5,929 nucleotides of DNA from Gammaproteobacteria bacterium (GTDB lineage: Bacteria > Pseudomonadota > Gammaproteobacteria > Pseudomonadales > Pseudohongiellaceae). This document shows positions 1 through 5,475 of this stretch, in pieces. The notes beneath the pieces are model-generated. The model was given only the letters and a program-made list of their open reading frames with translations, was not told where the DNA came from and did no database searches. Both the position numbers and the translations under genes were made by a program. The stretch lies in assembly GCA_002719575.1 (NCBI GenBank), contig PBHS01000004.1, positions 38,413 to 44,341 of the forward strand, read 5' to 3'. The number at the start of each line of letters is the position of its first letter. Position 1 is the first letter of the stretch.

Positions 1-476
1 CTGCTGGAAATCTTGACGCTGAAACCGTCATGGAAATCTACTCATCGCCCACTCCTCCAGAGATTGAGGCTGTGCTGGATGAACTCGTGATGAGCCGCTT
101 GCTGGCAGATATCGATGAAAGCCACTGCGGCTTGTTGCCCGAGTCTCAGTTTCCGCCGATGGTGCGGGTTCAGCAGACTAGAGATCACACAATGGCGCGG
201 AGCCTGCTGCTGGACGATAAACTGGATAGTAGGTCAGCGGTATTAATCACTGGTAATTATCACGCTCGCAAGGATCTTGGTGTACCCAACTATTTGATGG
301 CTCAGCACCCGGGACTGGATTGGCCAGATATATTATCTTTGGCATTTATTGAGGTTATGCCGGGTGCGATTGATCCTGAAGACTATCTCGATCAGTTCAC
401 AGACCGCCTACCTTACGACTTTATCTGGTTCACGCCGGCGGTTAGCAGTGCAGATTACTGCGAAGCTTTACGGTAG
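1..476 (+). CDS. ChaN-family haem-binding lipoprotein, 3' part
   Basis: The frame is open from base 3 to the TAG at 474-476, so this is the C-terminal part (157 codons) of a gene that begins before the window. It matches the ChaN / Cofac_haem_bdg family (Tiki-like fold), envelope proteins thought to bind haem and take part in iron uptake. What I see: a CGLLP segment at 126-140, the pattern QQTRDHTMA around 171-197, and the hallmark TGNYHARKDLGVP at 249-287, where the family carries a G-x-x-H-A-R-x-D-x-G-V-P signature. The C-terminus, rich in acidic and aromatic residues, ends soon after, as expected for the family. An ATG at 30 exists, but the in-frame residues before it (AGNLDAETV) read like normal protein, so I take it as internal. 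The lipoprotein signal and N-terminal half lie outside. The haem-iron role comes from family knowledge; no TonB or haem genes are visible here. Confidence 0.82.
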   Translation, partial: AGNLDAETVMEIYSSPTPPEIEAVLDELVMSRLLADIDESHCGLLPESQFPPMVRVQQTRDHTMARSLLLDDKLDSRSAVLITGNYHARKDLGVPNYLMAQHPGLDWPDILSLAFIEVMPGAIDPEDYLDQFTDRLPYDFIWFTPAVSSADYCEALR

Positions 477-481
477 CCGCC

Positions 482-496
482 CCGCGATTCACGCGG
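482..496 (+). terminator. weak hairpin after the ChaN gene
   Basis: A perfect 5-bp GC stem, CCGCG (482-486) and CGCGG (492-496) with loop ATTCA, lies six bases after the stop codon of the ChaN-like gene. It is followed by TATTGTTG rather than a clean T tract, so it would be at best a poor intrinsic terminator. Its position between two genes is the main support. Confidence 0.3.
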
Positions 497-576
497 TATT
501 GTTGACGGTTTGTATTTGAACCCTAGGGGTGGCTTGTTTGGCCTTTGCCTCGAAATTGATGTAAAAGACAAGGACC

Positions 577-1359
577 ATGCAAGAACGAATCCTGGCAGTT
601 CTGGTGCTACTTGTGACTAGCGTATCGCTCACAGCTCAAGTGTTTCCGCAGATCGGAAGGTTGGAATCAACCTCTTCCGATCTGGCAGAGGAAGAGCTTG
701 GTGAGTTCAATTTCGTTCGAGTTCAGTTCGATACCTATTGGAGTGGCGGGTTTGGTTACGGTCCATGGTCAATCGATTTTCCAGATGCAGATATGAATTT
801 CCTGCGCGGCGTGTCCCGGTTAACTAACATTAAGGTCGAACGAGAACCTATCGTCCTCCGATTTGATGATAAGAAAATTTTTGATTACCCCTTCTTGTAT
901 ATGCTGGAAGTCGGCCAAAATGGCGGTATTGTCCTTAGCCCTAAGGAGACAAAAAATCTAAGGGAATACCTGTTGCGCGGAGGATTTCTGCTCATTGATG
1001 ATTTCTGGGGTCAGCGCCAGTGGGACAATTTTTATGCGGCGTTCAGTCAGGTTTTCCCGGATAGGGAGATCATAGAGTTGAGCCCTGATCACGAAATTTT
1101 TCATGTCTACTACGATCTCGATGGGCCGCAAATGATTCCTGCGCTTTATCGCTCTGATGAATTTGGTGAGCAAGGTATCGACCGTGCCAGCAATCATGCC
1201 ATTCTGGACGACTTTGGCCGGGTCATGGTGTTAATCAACTGGAATTCTGATATGGGTGATGGGTGGGAGCACACCTACCACCAGGCCTATCCGACCCGCT
1301 ATGCGAATAACGCATATCGGTTGGGTATTAATTACTTGATGTATTCGATGACTCATTGA
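577..1359 (+). CDS. exported DUF4159 domain protein
   Basis: This 260-residue protein begins with a Sec-type signal sequence (residues 1-20: short polar start, then a Leu/Val-rich core ending near LTA-Q). The rest matches DUF4159 end to end. Landmarks: FVRVQF (46-51), W64 with DFPDAD (67-72), RLTNI (81-85), the FDYPFLYMLEVG block (102-113), LREYLLRGGFLLIDDFWG (128-145), HEIFH (172-176), NSDMGDGWE (223-231) and a C-terminal AYRLGINYLMYSMTH. The DDFWG and GDGWE motifs are the strongest. The domain's biochemical function is unknown. In other bacteria it often sits near MoxR-type ATPase and BatA-like genes; none are visible here. The ATG at 577 has AGGA only 2 bases upstream, which is close, but the signal peptide starts right there and no other start preserves it. 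The protein should act in the periplasm or at the outer face of the inner membrane. Family assignment is firm; role is open. Confidence 0.88.
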   Translation: MQERILAVLVLLVTSVSLTAQVFPQIGRLESTSSDLAEEELGEFNFVRVQFDTYWSGGFGYGPWSIDFPDADMNFLRGVSRLTNIKVEREPIVLRFDDKKIFDYPFLYMLEVGQNGGIVLSPKETKNLREYLLRGGFLLIDDFWGQRQWDNFYAAFSQVFPDREIIELSPDHEIFHVYYDLDGPQMIPALYRSDEFGEQGIDRASNHAILDDFGRVMVLINWNSDMGDGWEHTYHQAYPTRYANNAYRLGINYLMYSMTH

Positions 1360-1500
1360 ATCACTGCCAGATCGCGTGTCTTTCTGTCAGGGCTTCGCCT
1401 GAAAACCTGTAAAAAGAGGGTTCATTGAGTCTTCGTCATGCCGCTGGTGTGCTGGCCATGGGCCTGTCTCAGAAGCTTGAGCACTACAGGTGGATATGGG

Positions 1501-1522
1501 CGCTGATAAAAGCGTGTTTTTT
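1501..1522 (+). terminator. possible weak terminator between convergent genes
   Basis: CGCT (1501-1504) pairs with AGCG (1511-1514) around the loop GATAAA; a G·T pair may extend the stem by one. A run of six T (1517-1522) follows two bases later. It lies between the convergent DUF4159 and DUF2059-like genes and would end plus-strand transcription. The stem is short for an intrinsic terminator. The rest of the 190-base gap (1360-1549) holds only another small hairpin at 1387-1402 with no T tract. Confidence 0.3.
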
Positions 1523-1549
1523 ATTCGCACAGTCATTGATTGGGTTTAA

Positions 1550-2101
1550 TCACTCGACGGGCTTATGATGACTGGCGATTAATCCTGCGTCGGAAAGATA
1601 TCTTGCGATTATTTCTGCGTCCTGGTGAACGCACCCAAGGCTTGTCCTGTAAATCAGGTCAGCACTAGTTGACGCGATTGCACCGGCTGATGATATTGCG
1701 TTTTTGAAGTTCTCAATCTGGCTGGGCGGAATGCTCTCATTCCGATAAAAGCCAATTAGCAACTCGATTTGCACCTCGCTCATATGCTGCGAAAGAATGG
1801 CGGCAAAACCACGTTCGAATTTATTCCAGTCATACTCTCGCGCGTAACAATCAGCAATTGCAGAACGGATAGAGTTTGGCAACTCAATCCCTGTCTCCAT
1901 GGCTACGATGCTTGAGTAGGTCCGAAGCACATTTGCAACATGATCCTTGATTTGTTTGTTAAATTGGTACTCAGAATTGCTCACTTTTAGCAACGTTCTG
2001 GCAGATTGCAGCGAATCAGCGCTAGCACCATAGAATACGCAAAGCGCGGCCACAATTATGGCTGACGTTAGCACGGTTCGGGTGTTACTTAGTCTCAACA
2101 A
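1550..2101 (-). CDS. small exported protein, DUF2059-like
   Basis: The frame encodes up to 183 residues. A signal peptide is clear: positively charged residues near R3 and R8, a hydrophobic core LTSAIIVAALCVFYG (11-25), and a likely cleavage after ASA (26-28). The mature part is helical and contains WNKFERGFAAIL (92-103), then MSEVQIELLIGFYRNE (107-122). That resembles the DUF2059 pattern, in which a Glu-rich helix precedes a conserved FY pair and a short 'kP' turn; here PPSQIENFKNA follows. Two cysteines remain in the mature protein (C85, C157) and could form a disulfide. Start choice is uncertain: TTG at 2101 and at 2098 are in frame but lack a visible Shine-Dalgarno sequence, and GTG at 2074 would still keep the hydrophobic core. 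Its 5' end overlaps by 17 bases the end of the 75-codon frame upstream on the same strand, so expression may depend on translation from there. The family call is tentative; the function is unknown. Confidence 0.68.
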   Translation of the reverse strand: MLRLSNTRTVLTSAIIVAALCVFYGASADSLQSARTLLKVSNSEYQFNKQIKDHVANVLRTYSSIVAMETGIELPNSIRSAIADCYAREYDWNKFERGFAAILSQHMSEVQIELLIGFYRNESIPPSQIENFKNAISSAGAIASTSADLIYRTSLGCVHQDAEIIARYLSDAGLIASHHKPVE

Positions 2102-2312
2102 TTTTGAATGTGACAGCCGCGGCCACTAAGTAGCTCGCTTTATACGTTGGGTGGTAGATCGATGCATTTTTAGATTTTCCAGCTCTTTGGGCTTCGGCTT
2201 CATTCGCGCGCAGAGCGATGGCTTTGGGCTGCCGTTTTACTTTGCTATGGAAGAAGACAGCGGATGGCTCCCCAGTGTCTAGATTGAATTCGTCGTAAGC
2301 TTTTTGCGCCAT
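2085..2312 (-). CDS. 75-codon intact frame, likely the tail of the broken gene
   Basis: This is the only uninterrupted part of the minus-strand locus with an ATG. It encodes 75 residues, beginning MAQKAYDEFNLDTGEPSAVF and rich in Lys, Ala and Glu in the middle (KAIALRANEAEAQRAGKSKN). There is no signal peptide, membrane segment or cysteine. The ATG at 2312 has no convincing Shine-Dalgarno sequence (the bases before it read ATCGAAGACTTT), and the in-frame residues just before it, up to a TAG at 2328-2330, also look like protein. I therefore read it as the C-terminal piece of the pseudogene rather than a free-standing small protein. It overlaps the start of the DUF2059-like gene by 17 bases, an arrangement typical of genes once translated in tandem. 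Confidence 0.35.
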   Translation of the reverse strand: MAQKAYDEFNLDTGEPSAVFFHSKVKRQPKAIALRANEAEAQRAGKSKNASIYHPTYKASYLVAAAVTFKIVETK

Positions 2313-2700
2313 AAAGTCTTCGATTGCCTAATCGTGTCGAGCTCGATTTTGGTCGATAGCAACAGGGAACCATTGTTTTCGTATGTTGTCAGCAGGCGTG
2401 CCACAGCGTCTTATTCGAAGAATTGAAATCCTTTCTGGCCAGCAATATTGACAGTATGTGGTCTAGGGAAAGTACCCTGACGTATTGATAATAACCCAAT
2501 CGTGAGTAGTTGTACCAACGCAGCCTTCGCGTAATGCTCTTGGCTGCGATGATTCCAAAAGTAGTCCAGGCTTTGGTTCCCTTGGTACCTAACGTTACTG
2601 GCGCAAACCGCGAAATGAGGTTTAATCGGTTTAAAAGTGTAACCAATCAGCGACAAGCCGGAACAGTGGGTGAGTTTTGTGCTCTGTATGTTCGGGATTG

Positions 2701-2729
2701 TTGACAGGCGCACGCCATAAAGACAATAT
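2701..2729 (+). promoter_or_regulatory. possible promoter for marR
   Basis: A perfect -35 hexamer, TTGACA (2701-2706), is followed after 17 bases by CAATAT (2724-2729), a poor -10 match; GACAAT (2722-2727) matches better but at a short 15-base spacing. The leader to the marR start would be about 70 bases. The candidate -10 falls inside the palindrome cluster at 2722-2740, which would fit repression, but the weak -10 keeps this tentative. Confidence 0.3.
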
Positions 2730-2740
2730 ATTGACAATAT
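2722..2740. promoter_or_regulatory. overlapping palindromes, candidate MarR operator
   Basis: The 19 bases GACAATATATTGACAATAT contain two interlocked perfect palindromes: CAATATATTG (2724-2733) and ATATTG-A-CAATAT (2728-2740). They also hold an 8-base direct repeat, GACAATAT, at 2722 and 2733, an 11-base period close to one helical turn. MarR proteins bind as dimers to AT-rich inverted repeats, often overlapping their own promoters, and this one lies about 65 bases before the marR start. The structure is seen; binding by this regulator is inferred. The site also lies at the 5' end of the minus-strand pseudogene, so it might once have controlled both directions. Confidence 0.4.
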
Positions 2741-2793
2741 CGCCCAGTAGCTCGACCTTTGTGGCTTGATCGCTGCTAGTTAGGGTCGCCGAC

Positions 2794-2798
2794 GAGGA
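2794..2798 (+). promoter_or_regulatory. ribosome binding site deciding the marR TTG start
   Basis: GAGGA lies 8 bases ahead of the TTG at 2807, good Shine-Dalgarno spacing. No in-frame ATG occurs before the conserved FRLNG region; the first (2894, within GDAM) would remove the first helix. This supports translation from the rare TTG codon. Confidence 0.6.
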
Positions 2799-2806
2799 AG
2801 CTAGGT

Positions 2807-3244
2807 TTGCACTCACCGAAAAGGGTCCTGTTTCTTGATCTGGTTCTGACGTTGTTCAGACTCAATGGGCTGCTCATCGCAGAAGGCGATGCCATGACGA
2901 AAGGACTCGGCCTTACTCACGCTCGCTGGAAGGTTATTGGCGCCATTGCGCTATCGAGCGCAGGTCTGACAGTCCCCGGAATTGCGAGAGTTTTGGGACA
3001 GTCACGTCAAGCAGTACAACGGATTACTGACGTGATGGTCGCTGACGGCATTCTTGTATACACCGAAAACCCGAAGCATAAGCGCTCGGCGCTGGTAACA
3101 CTGAGTGAGAGGGGTCAGGAAACGTACACCCTGTTGCGCGAAGTGCAGGATCCTTGGGCTATAAGAAACACAGAAGATATCCCGACTGAGGAATTGGAAA
3201 CTACCCTGCGCCTTGTAAGGCGGCTGATTAAGAAACTTAACTGA
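2807..3244 (+). CDS. MarR-family transcriptional regulator
   Basis: A 145-residue protein, the usual MarR length. The N-terminal helix VLFLDLVLTLFRLNGLLIAEGD (7-28) is of the dimerising type. LTHARWKVIGAI (36-47) is followed by the winged helix-turn-helix: TVPGIARVLGQSRQAVQRIT (55-74), recognition helix around SRQAVQR, and the wing NPKHKRSALVTLSERG (88-103) with its basic tip. A charged C-terminal helix (128-145) completes the dimer domain. It should bind DNA as a dimer and respond to a small ligand; nothing shows which. The subgroup with FRLNG, GLTHARW and NPxHxR appears in Proteobacteria as uncharacterised regulators. The TTG start is supported by GAGGA at 2794-2798. The gene ends 18 bases before the nnr ATG, so the two are probably co-transcribed. 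Palindromes just upstream suggest autoregulation. Possible targets are itself, the nnr block, or whatever the broken minus-strand gene once encoded. Confidence 0.88.
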   Translation: MHSPKRVLFLDLVLTLFRLNGLLIAEGDAMTKGLGLTHARWKVIGAIALSSAGLTVPGIARVLGQSRQAVQRITDVMVADGILVYTENPKHKRSALVTLSERGQETYTLLREVQDPWAIRNTEDIPTEELETTLRLVRRLIKKLN

Positions 3245-3262
3245 CTTGTAGGGGCCTGAGCT

Positions 3263-4855
3263 ATGGCTGAAACTTCTGCGCCACTGCCACGCCAGCTGTA
3301 CGAATCACAAGCGGTTCGTCAGCTTGACCGTCTTGCGATCAATGTATTCAGCACGACTGGCCTCGAGTTAATGAGGCGAGCCGCAAGTGCGTGTCTGCGC
3401 GCGGCCCGTGAGCGCTGGCCCGCAAGCAATCACCTGATCGTTTTCACTGGTGCTGGAAATAACGGCGGCGACGGATATGTGATTGCTGCACAGTCCATAG
3501 AGTTGGGTCTTTCAAGTGAGATTTTATACCTCTCACCGCCGGAGCAACTTGTAGGGGATGCGGCCCGTGCCTACCAGCTGGCAGCAGGGGCTGGTGCCAA
3601 AATCCACCCGTTTGTCGAAGCAGACTTCGCAATGCGTAAACACCAGCCGCATACTCTGCTTGTTGATGCGCTGTTGGGTACTGGATTGGATCGCCCGGTA
3701 AGCGGGAATTTTATTAGTGCTATTCAAGCGATCAATACCAGCCAGATTCCTGTGCTTTCGGTTGACGTGCCCTCTGGCTTGAACGCTGATAGCGGTGAGC
3801 CCATTGACGATGCGGTGAGAGCAACAGGGACGGTCACCTTCATTGGGATGAAGCGAGGACTTCTTACAGGCTCGGCACAGAACTATACCGGTGATCTATA
3901 CTTTGACGATCTGGATCTGCCACAAGAAGTCTACACACATGCGCAAGCGCCAGTCCCCAGCGTCAAACGGATTGATATCGAATCTGTGCAGGGCTGGCTT
4001 CCTCGCAGACTGCCAACCTCCCATAAAGGCGACTTCGGTCACGTCATAGTCGTTGGAGGGGAGAGAGGTTTTGGCGGAGCTCCACTGATGGCTGCGGAAG
4101 CGAGCTTGCGAAGTGGCGCAGGCCTGGTTTCCGTGGTTACTCGATCGGAGCATCGAGCGGGCATTCTGGCACGCAGGCCCGAAATAATGGTCCACGGCAC
4201 CGACGACAACGATTTTGATTTTGACAATCTTTTGCACCAAGCATCAGTACTTGTTATCGGCCCTGGTCTGGGGCTTGGTGCTTGGGGGGACCAATTGTTA
4301 AGCACATCCCTCCAGGCCTTATCTGAAAAGTCCACGCCAGTAATAATCGACGCCGATGCCTTGACTCTTCTCTCCAGAGATCCCGATACGTATCTGGCGC
4401 TAAAAAAAGACACATGGATACTTACCCCTCATCCGGGTGAGGCGGCCCGACTTCTCAACTCAAATGTGTCAACTGTTCAACTGGACAGATTTGCTACGAT
4501 TCGCGCATTGCATGATAAATGGGGCGGGAGCTGCCTCCTGAAGGGCAATGGCTCTCTTTTGATAAACCACTTGGAGCCGGATTTGATAGAGCTTTGCAAC
4601 GAGGGAAATGCCGGTATGGCCACTGGAGGCATGGGGGACATCCTGACCGGGGTTGTGGCGGCGCTTGTGGCGCAGGGCCTGCCGCTTGATCGGGCTCTGC
4701 CATGCGCGGTCTGCGTCCACGGCGAAGCAGCGGACTTGTGCGCTGGTGCGACCGGTCAGAGAGGACTGTTGGCAACAGATTTGCTGCAAGAAATTCGCCA
4801 ACTTCTTAATGTTGATCACCCAACAGGCCCTGAGCGCCGCGTCTCTAATGTCTGA
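3263..4855 (+). CDS. nnr: bifunctional NAD(P)H-hydrate epimerase / ADP-dependent dehydratase
   Basis: This 530-residue enzyme repairs hydrated NADH and NADPH. The N-terminal NnrE domain (about 11-220) interconverts R and S forms of NAD(P)HX. The C-terminal NnrD domain (about 235-517), of the ribokinase-like fold, dehydrates the S form using ADP. NnrE motifs: GAGNNGGDG (63-71), LLVDALLGTG with D135, SVDVPSGLNADSG (166-178) and FIGMKRGLLTG (193-203). NnrD motifs: HKGDFGHVIVVGG (254-266), IGPGLGLG (332-339), IIDADALTLL (361-370), TPHPGEAARLL (388-398), LKGNG (426-430) and the signature GNAGMATGGMGDILTG (448-463), whose D459 is the expected catalytic base. Length agrees with E. coli Nnr/YjeF, and both domains look intact. 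The ATG at 3263 follows AGGGG about 9 bases upstream. Its last 8 bases overlap tsaE, a coupling conserved in this operon. The enzyme is cytosolic. Confidence 0.96.
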   Translation: MAETSAPLPRQLYESQAVRQLDRLAINVFSTTGLELMRRAASACLRAARERWPASNHLIVFTGAGNNGGDGYVIAAQSIELGLSSEILYLSPPEQLVGDAARAYQLAAGAGAKIHPFVEADFAMRKHQPHTLLVDALLGTGLDRPVSGNFISAIQAINTSQIPVLSVDVPSGLNADSGEPIDDAVRATGTVTFIGMKRGLLTGSAQNYTGDLYFDDLDLPQEVYTHAQAPVPSVKRIDIESVQGWLPRRLPTSHKGDFGHVIVVGGERGFGGAPLMAAEASLRSGAGLVSVVTRSEHRAGILARRPEIMVHGTDDNDFDFDNLLHQASVLVIGPGLGLGAWGDQLLSTSLQALSEKSTPVIIDADALTLLSRDPDTYLALKKDTWILTPHPGEAARLLNSNVSTVQLDRFATIRALHDKWGGSCLLKGNGSLLINHLEPDLIELCNEGNAGMATGGMGDILTGVVAALVAQGLPLDRALPCAVCVHGEAADLCAGATGQRGLLATDLLQEIRQLLNVDHPTGPERRVSNV

Positions 4856-5378
4856 GTCTTTTCAGTATCAAGCTGTTGGTGAGTCAGCAACTTTAGCGAT
4901 AGGAGGTTGTCTCGCGAGAACGACTTTTAAAGATCCTTATCTCGGACCAGAGCAATTGAACGGGCCCGGTTTTAGTAGCAAAGGCGCTGTGATTTTTTTG
5001 TATGGTAATTTGGGTGCAGGTAAGACGACCCTGGCCCGAGGTTTCCTTCGTGGGTATGGGTTTCAAGGGGTGGTGAAGAGCCCAACCTACACTCTGGTCG
5101 AGCCCTATGAATTAGCCAGTTGCAGTATTTTTCACATGGATCTATACAGGCTAAGTGCTCCGGAAGACGCGGCATATCTTGGCATGGATGATTATTTTAA
5201 GGAGGAAACAATTTGTCTTATAGAATGGCCAGAGCGCGGAGAGGGCTGTTTACCGTTTCCTGATCTCTCGATCAGGATCAAAGGGACAGGAGCAGCGAGG
5301 GAGTTTTTGTGGCAAGGTCATTCTCCAAAAGGGCGTGAAGCTGCCGAAAGATTGTGGCAATTCCGCCGAAACTTGTAG
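4848..5378 (+). CDS. tsaE: tRNA t6A biosynthesis ATPase TsaE
   Basis: The 176-residue protein is the P-loop ATPase that works with TsaB, TsaD and TsaC to make N6-threonylcarbamoyladenosine at position 37 of tRNAs reading ANN codons. Motifs: Walker A GNLGAGKTT (53-61), SPTYTLVEPY (78-87), the acidic HMDLYRL (96-102), and LIEWPERG (124-131), where the W-P pair and Glu are family hallmarks. I chose the ATG at 4848, which overlaps the nnr stop by 8 bases; the same frame is open back to 4653, but that stretch is Arg/Cys-rich and unlike TsaE, being a shadow of nnr. Compared with E. coli TsaE (153 residues) there is an extra segment of about 18 residues (roughly 26-46, Gly/Pro/Asn-rich) before the strand leading to Walker A, probably a surface loop. 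The C-terminus is also slightly extended. The protein is cytosolic and translationally coupled to nnr. Confidence 0.95.
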   Translation: MSESFQYQAVGESATLAIGGCLARTTFKDPYLGPEQLNGPGFSSKGAVIFLYGNLGAGKTTLARGFLRGYGFQGVVKSPTYTLVEPYELASCSIFHMDLYRLSAPEDAAYLGMDDYFKEETICLIEWPERGEGCLPFPDLSIRIKGTGAAREFLWQGHSPKGREAAERLWQFRRNL

Positions 5379-5475
5379 AAAACATGCCATGAGTTGAATG
5401 GAGCCTGGCCGTCCCAATCCAGAATGGGATGAGCGCTGGAATAAGGTTTTACCGTCGGCTTGAAATTTGTCACCA

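Larger units (their letters stand above)
2085..2737 (-). pseudogene. decayed gene of unknown family: in-frame stop plus frameshift
   Basis: Read on the minus strand, one protein-like sequence can be followed across interruptions. From about 2590 it runs through SLDYFWNHRSQEHYAKAALV and GTFPRPHTVNIAGQ to a TAA at 2411-2413. It continues in the same frame as DAVARLLTTYENNGSLLLST, then KIELDTIRQSK. Near 2316-2320 the sense shifts frame: one missing base would restore K-DFMAQKAYDEF. It then runs NLDTGEPSAVFFHSKVKRQP on to VTFKIVETK and a TAA at 2085-2087. Both sides of each break look like real protein, which points to a nonsense mutation and a 1-base deletion. Sequencing error or separate small genes remain possible. 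The 5' end is unclear: TTG at 2737 opens this frame, but another frame (2631-2816) carries protein-like text as well, suggesting a further shift. I do not recognise the family. The GTFPRP...FFE part faintly recalls AlpA-like winged helices, too weakly to name. Confidence 0.5.

Noticed and set aside
502..530. Possible promoter ahead of the DUF4159 gene (TTGACG at 502-507)
   Set aside because: At 17 bases spacing the -10 position reads TAGGGG, a poor match, and no better -10 lies nearby.
1387..1402. Hairpin TCAGG-GCTTCG-CCTGA after the DUF4159 gene
   Set aside because: The stem is only 5 bp and no T tract follows on either strand, so it is not a standard terminator.
2389..2646. A third minus-strand frame of 85 codons inside the broken-gene region
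   Set aside because: It overlaps the more convincing frame, is rich in Arg/Leu/Tyr without any clear domain, and has no start signal. I treat it as a shadow.
2510..2704. Plus-strand frame of 64 codons
   Set aside because: No Shine-Dalgarno sequence, no recognisable motif, and it is antisense to the better supported minus-strand coding signal.
4653..4847. Upstream extension of the tsaE frame to 4653, giving 241 residues
   Set aside because: The added part overlaps nnr and is Arg/Cys-rich with no likeness to TsaE. The ATG at 4848 gives the family N-terminus and the usual short overlap.
5412..5440. Small inverted repeats (TCCCA/TGGGA and TCCAG/CTGGA) in the tsaE-amiB gap
   Set aside because: These stems compete with each other, are only 5 bp, and lack a T tract; they are about what chance would give in 97 bases.
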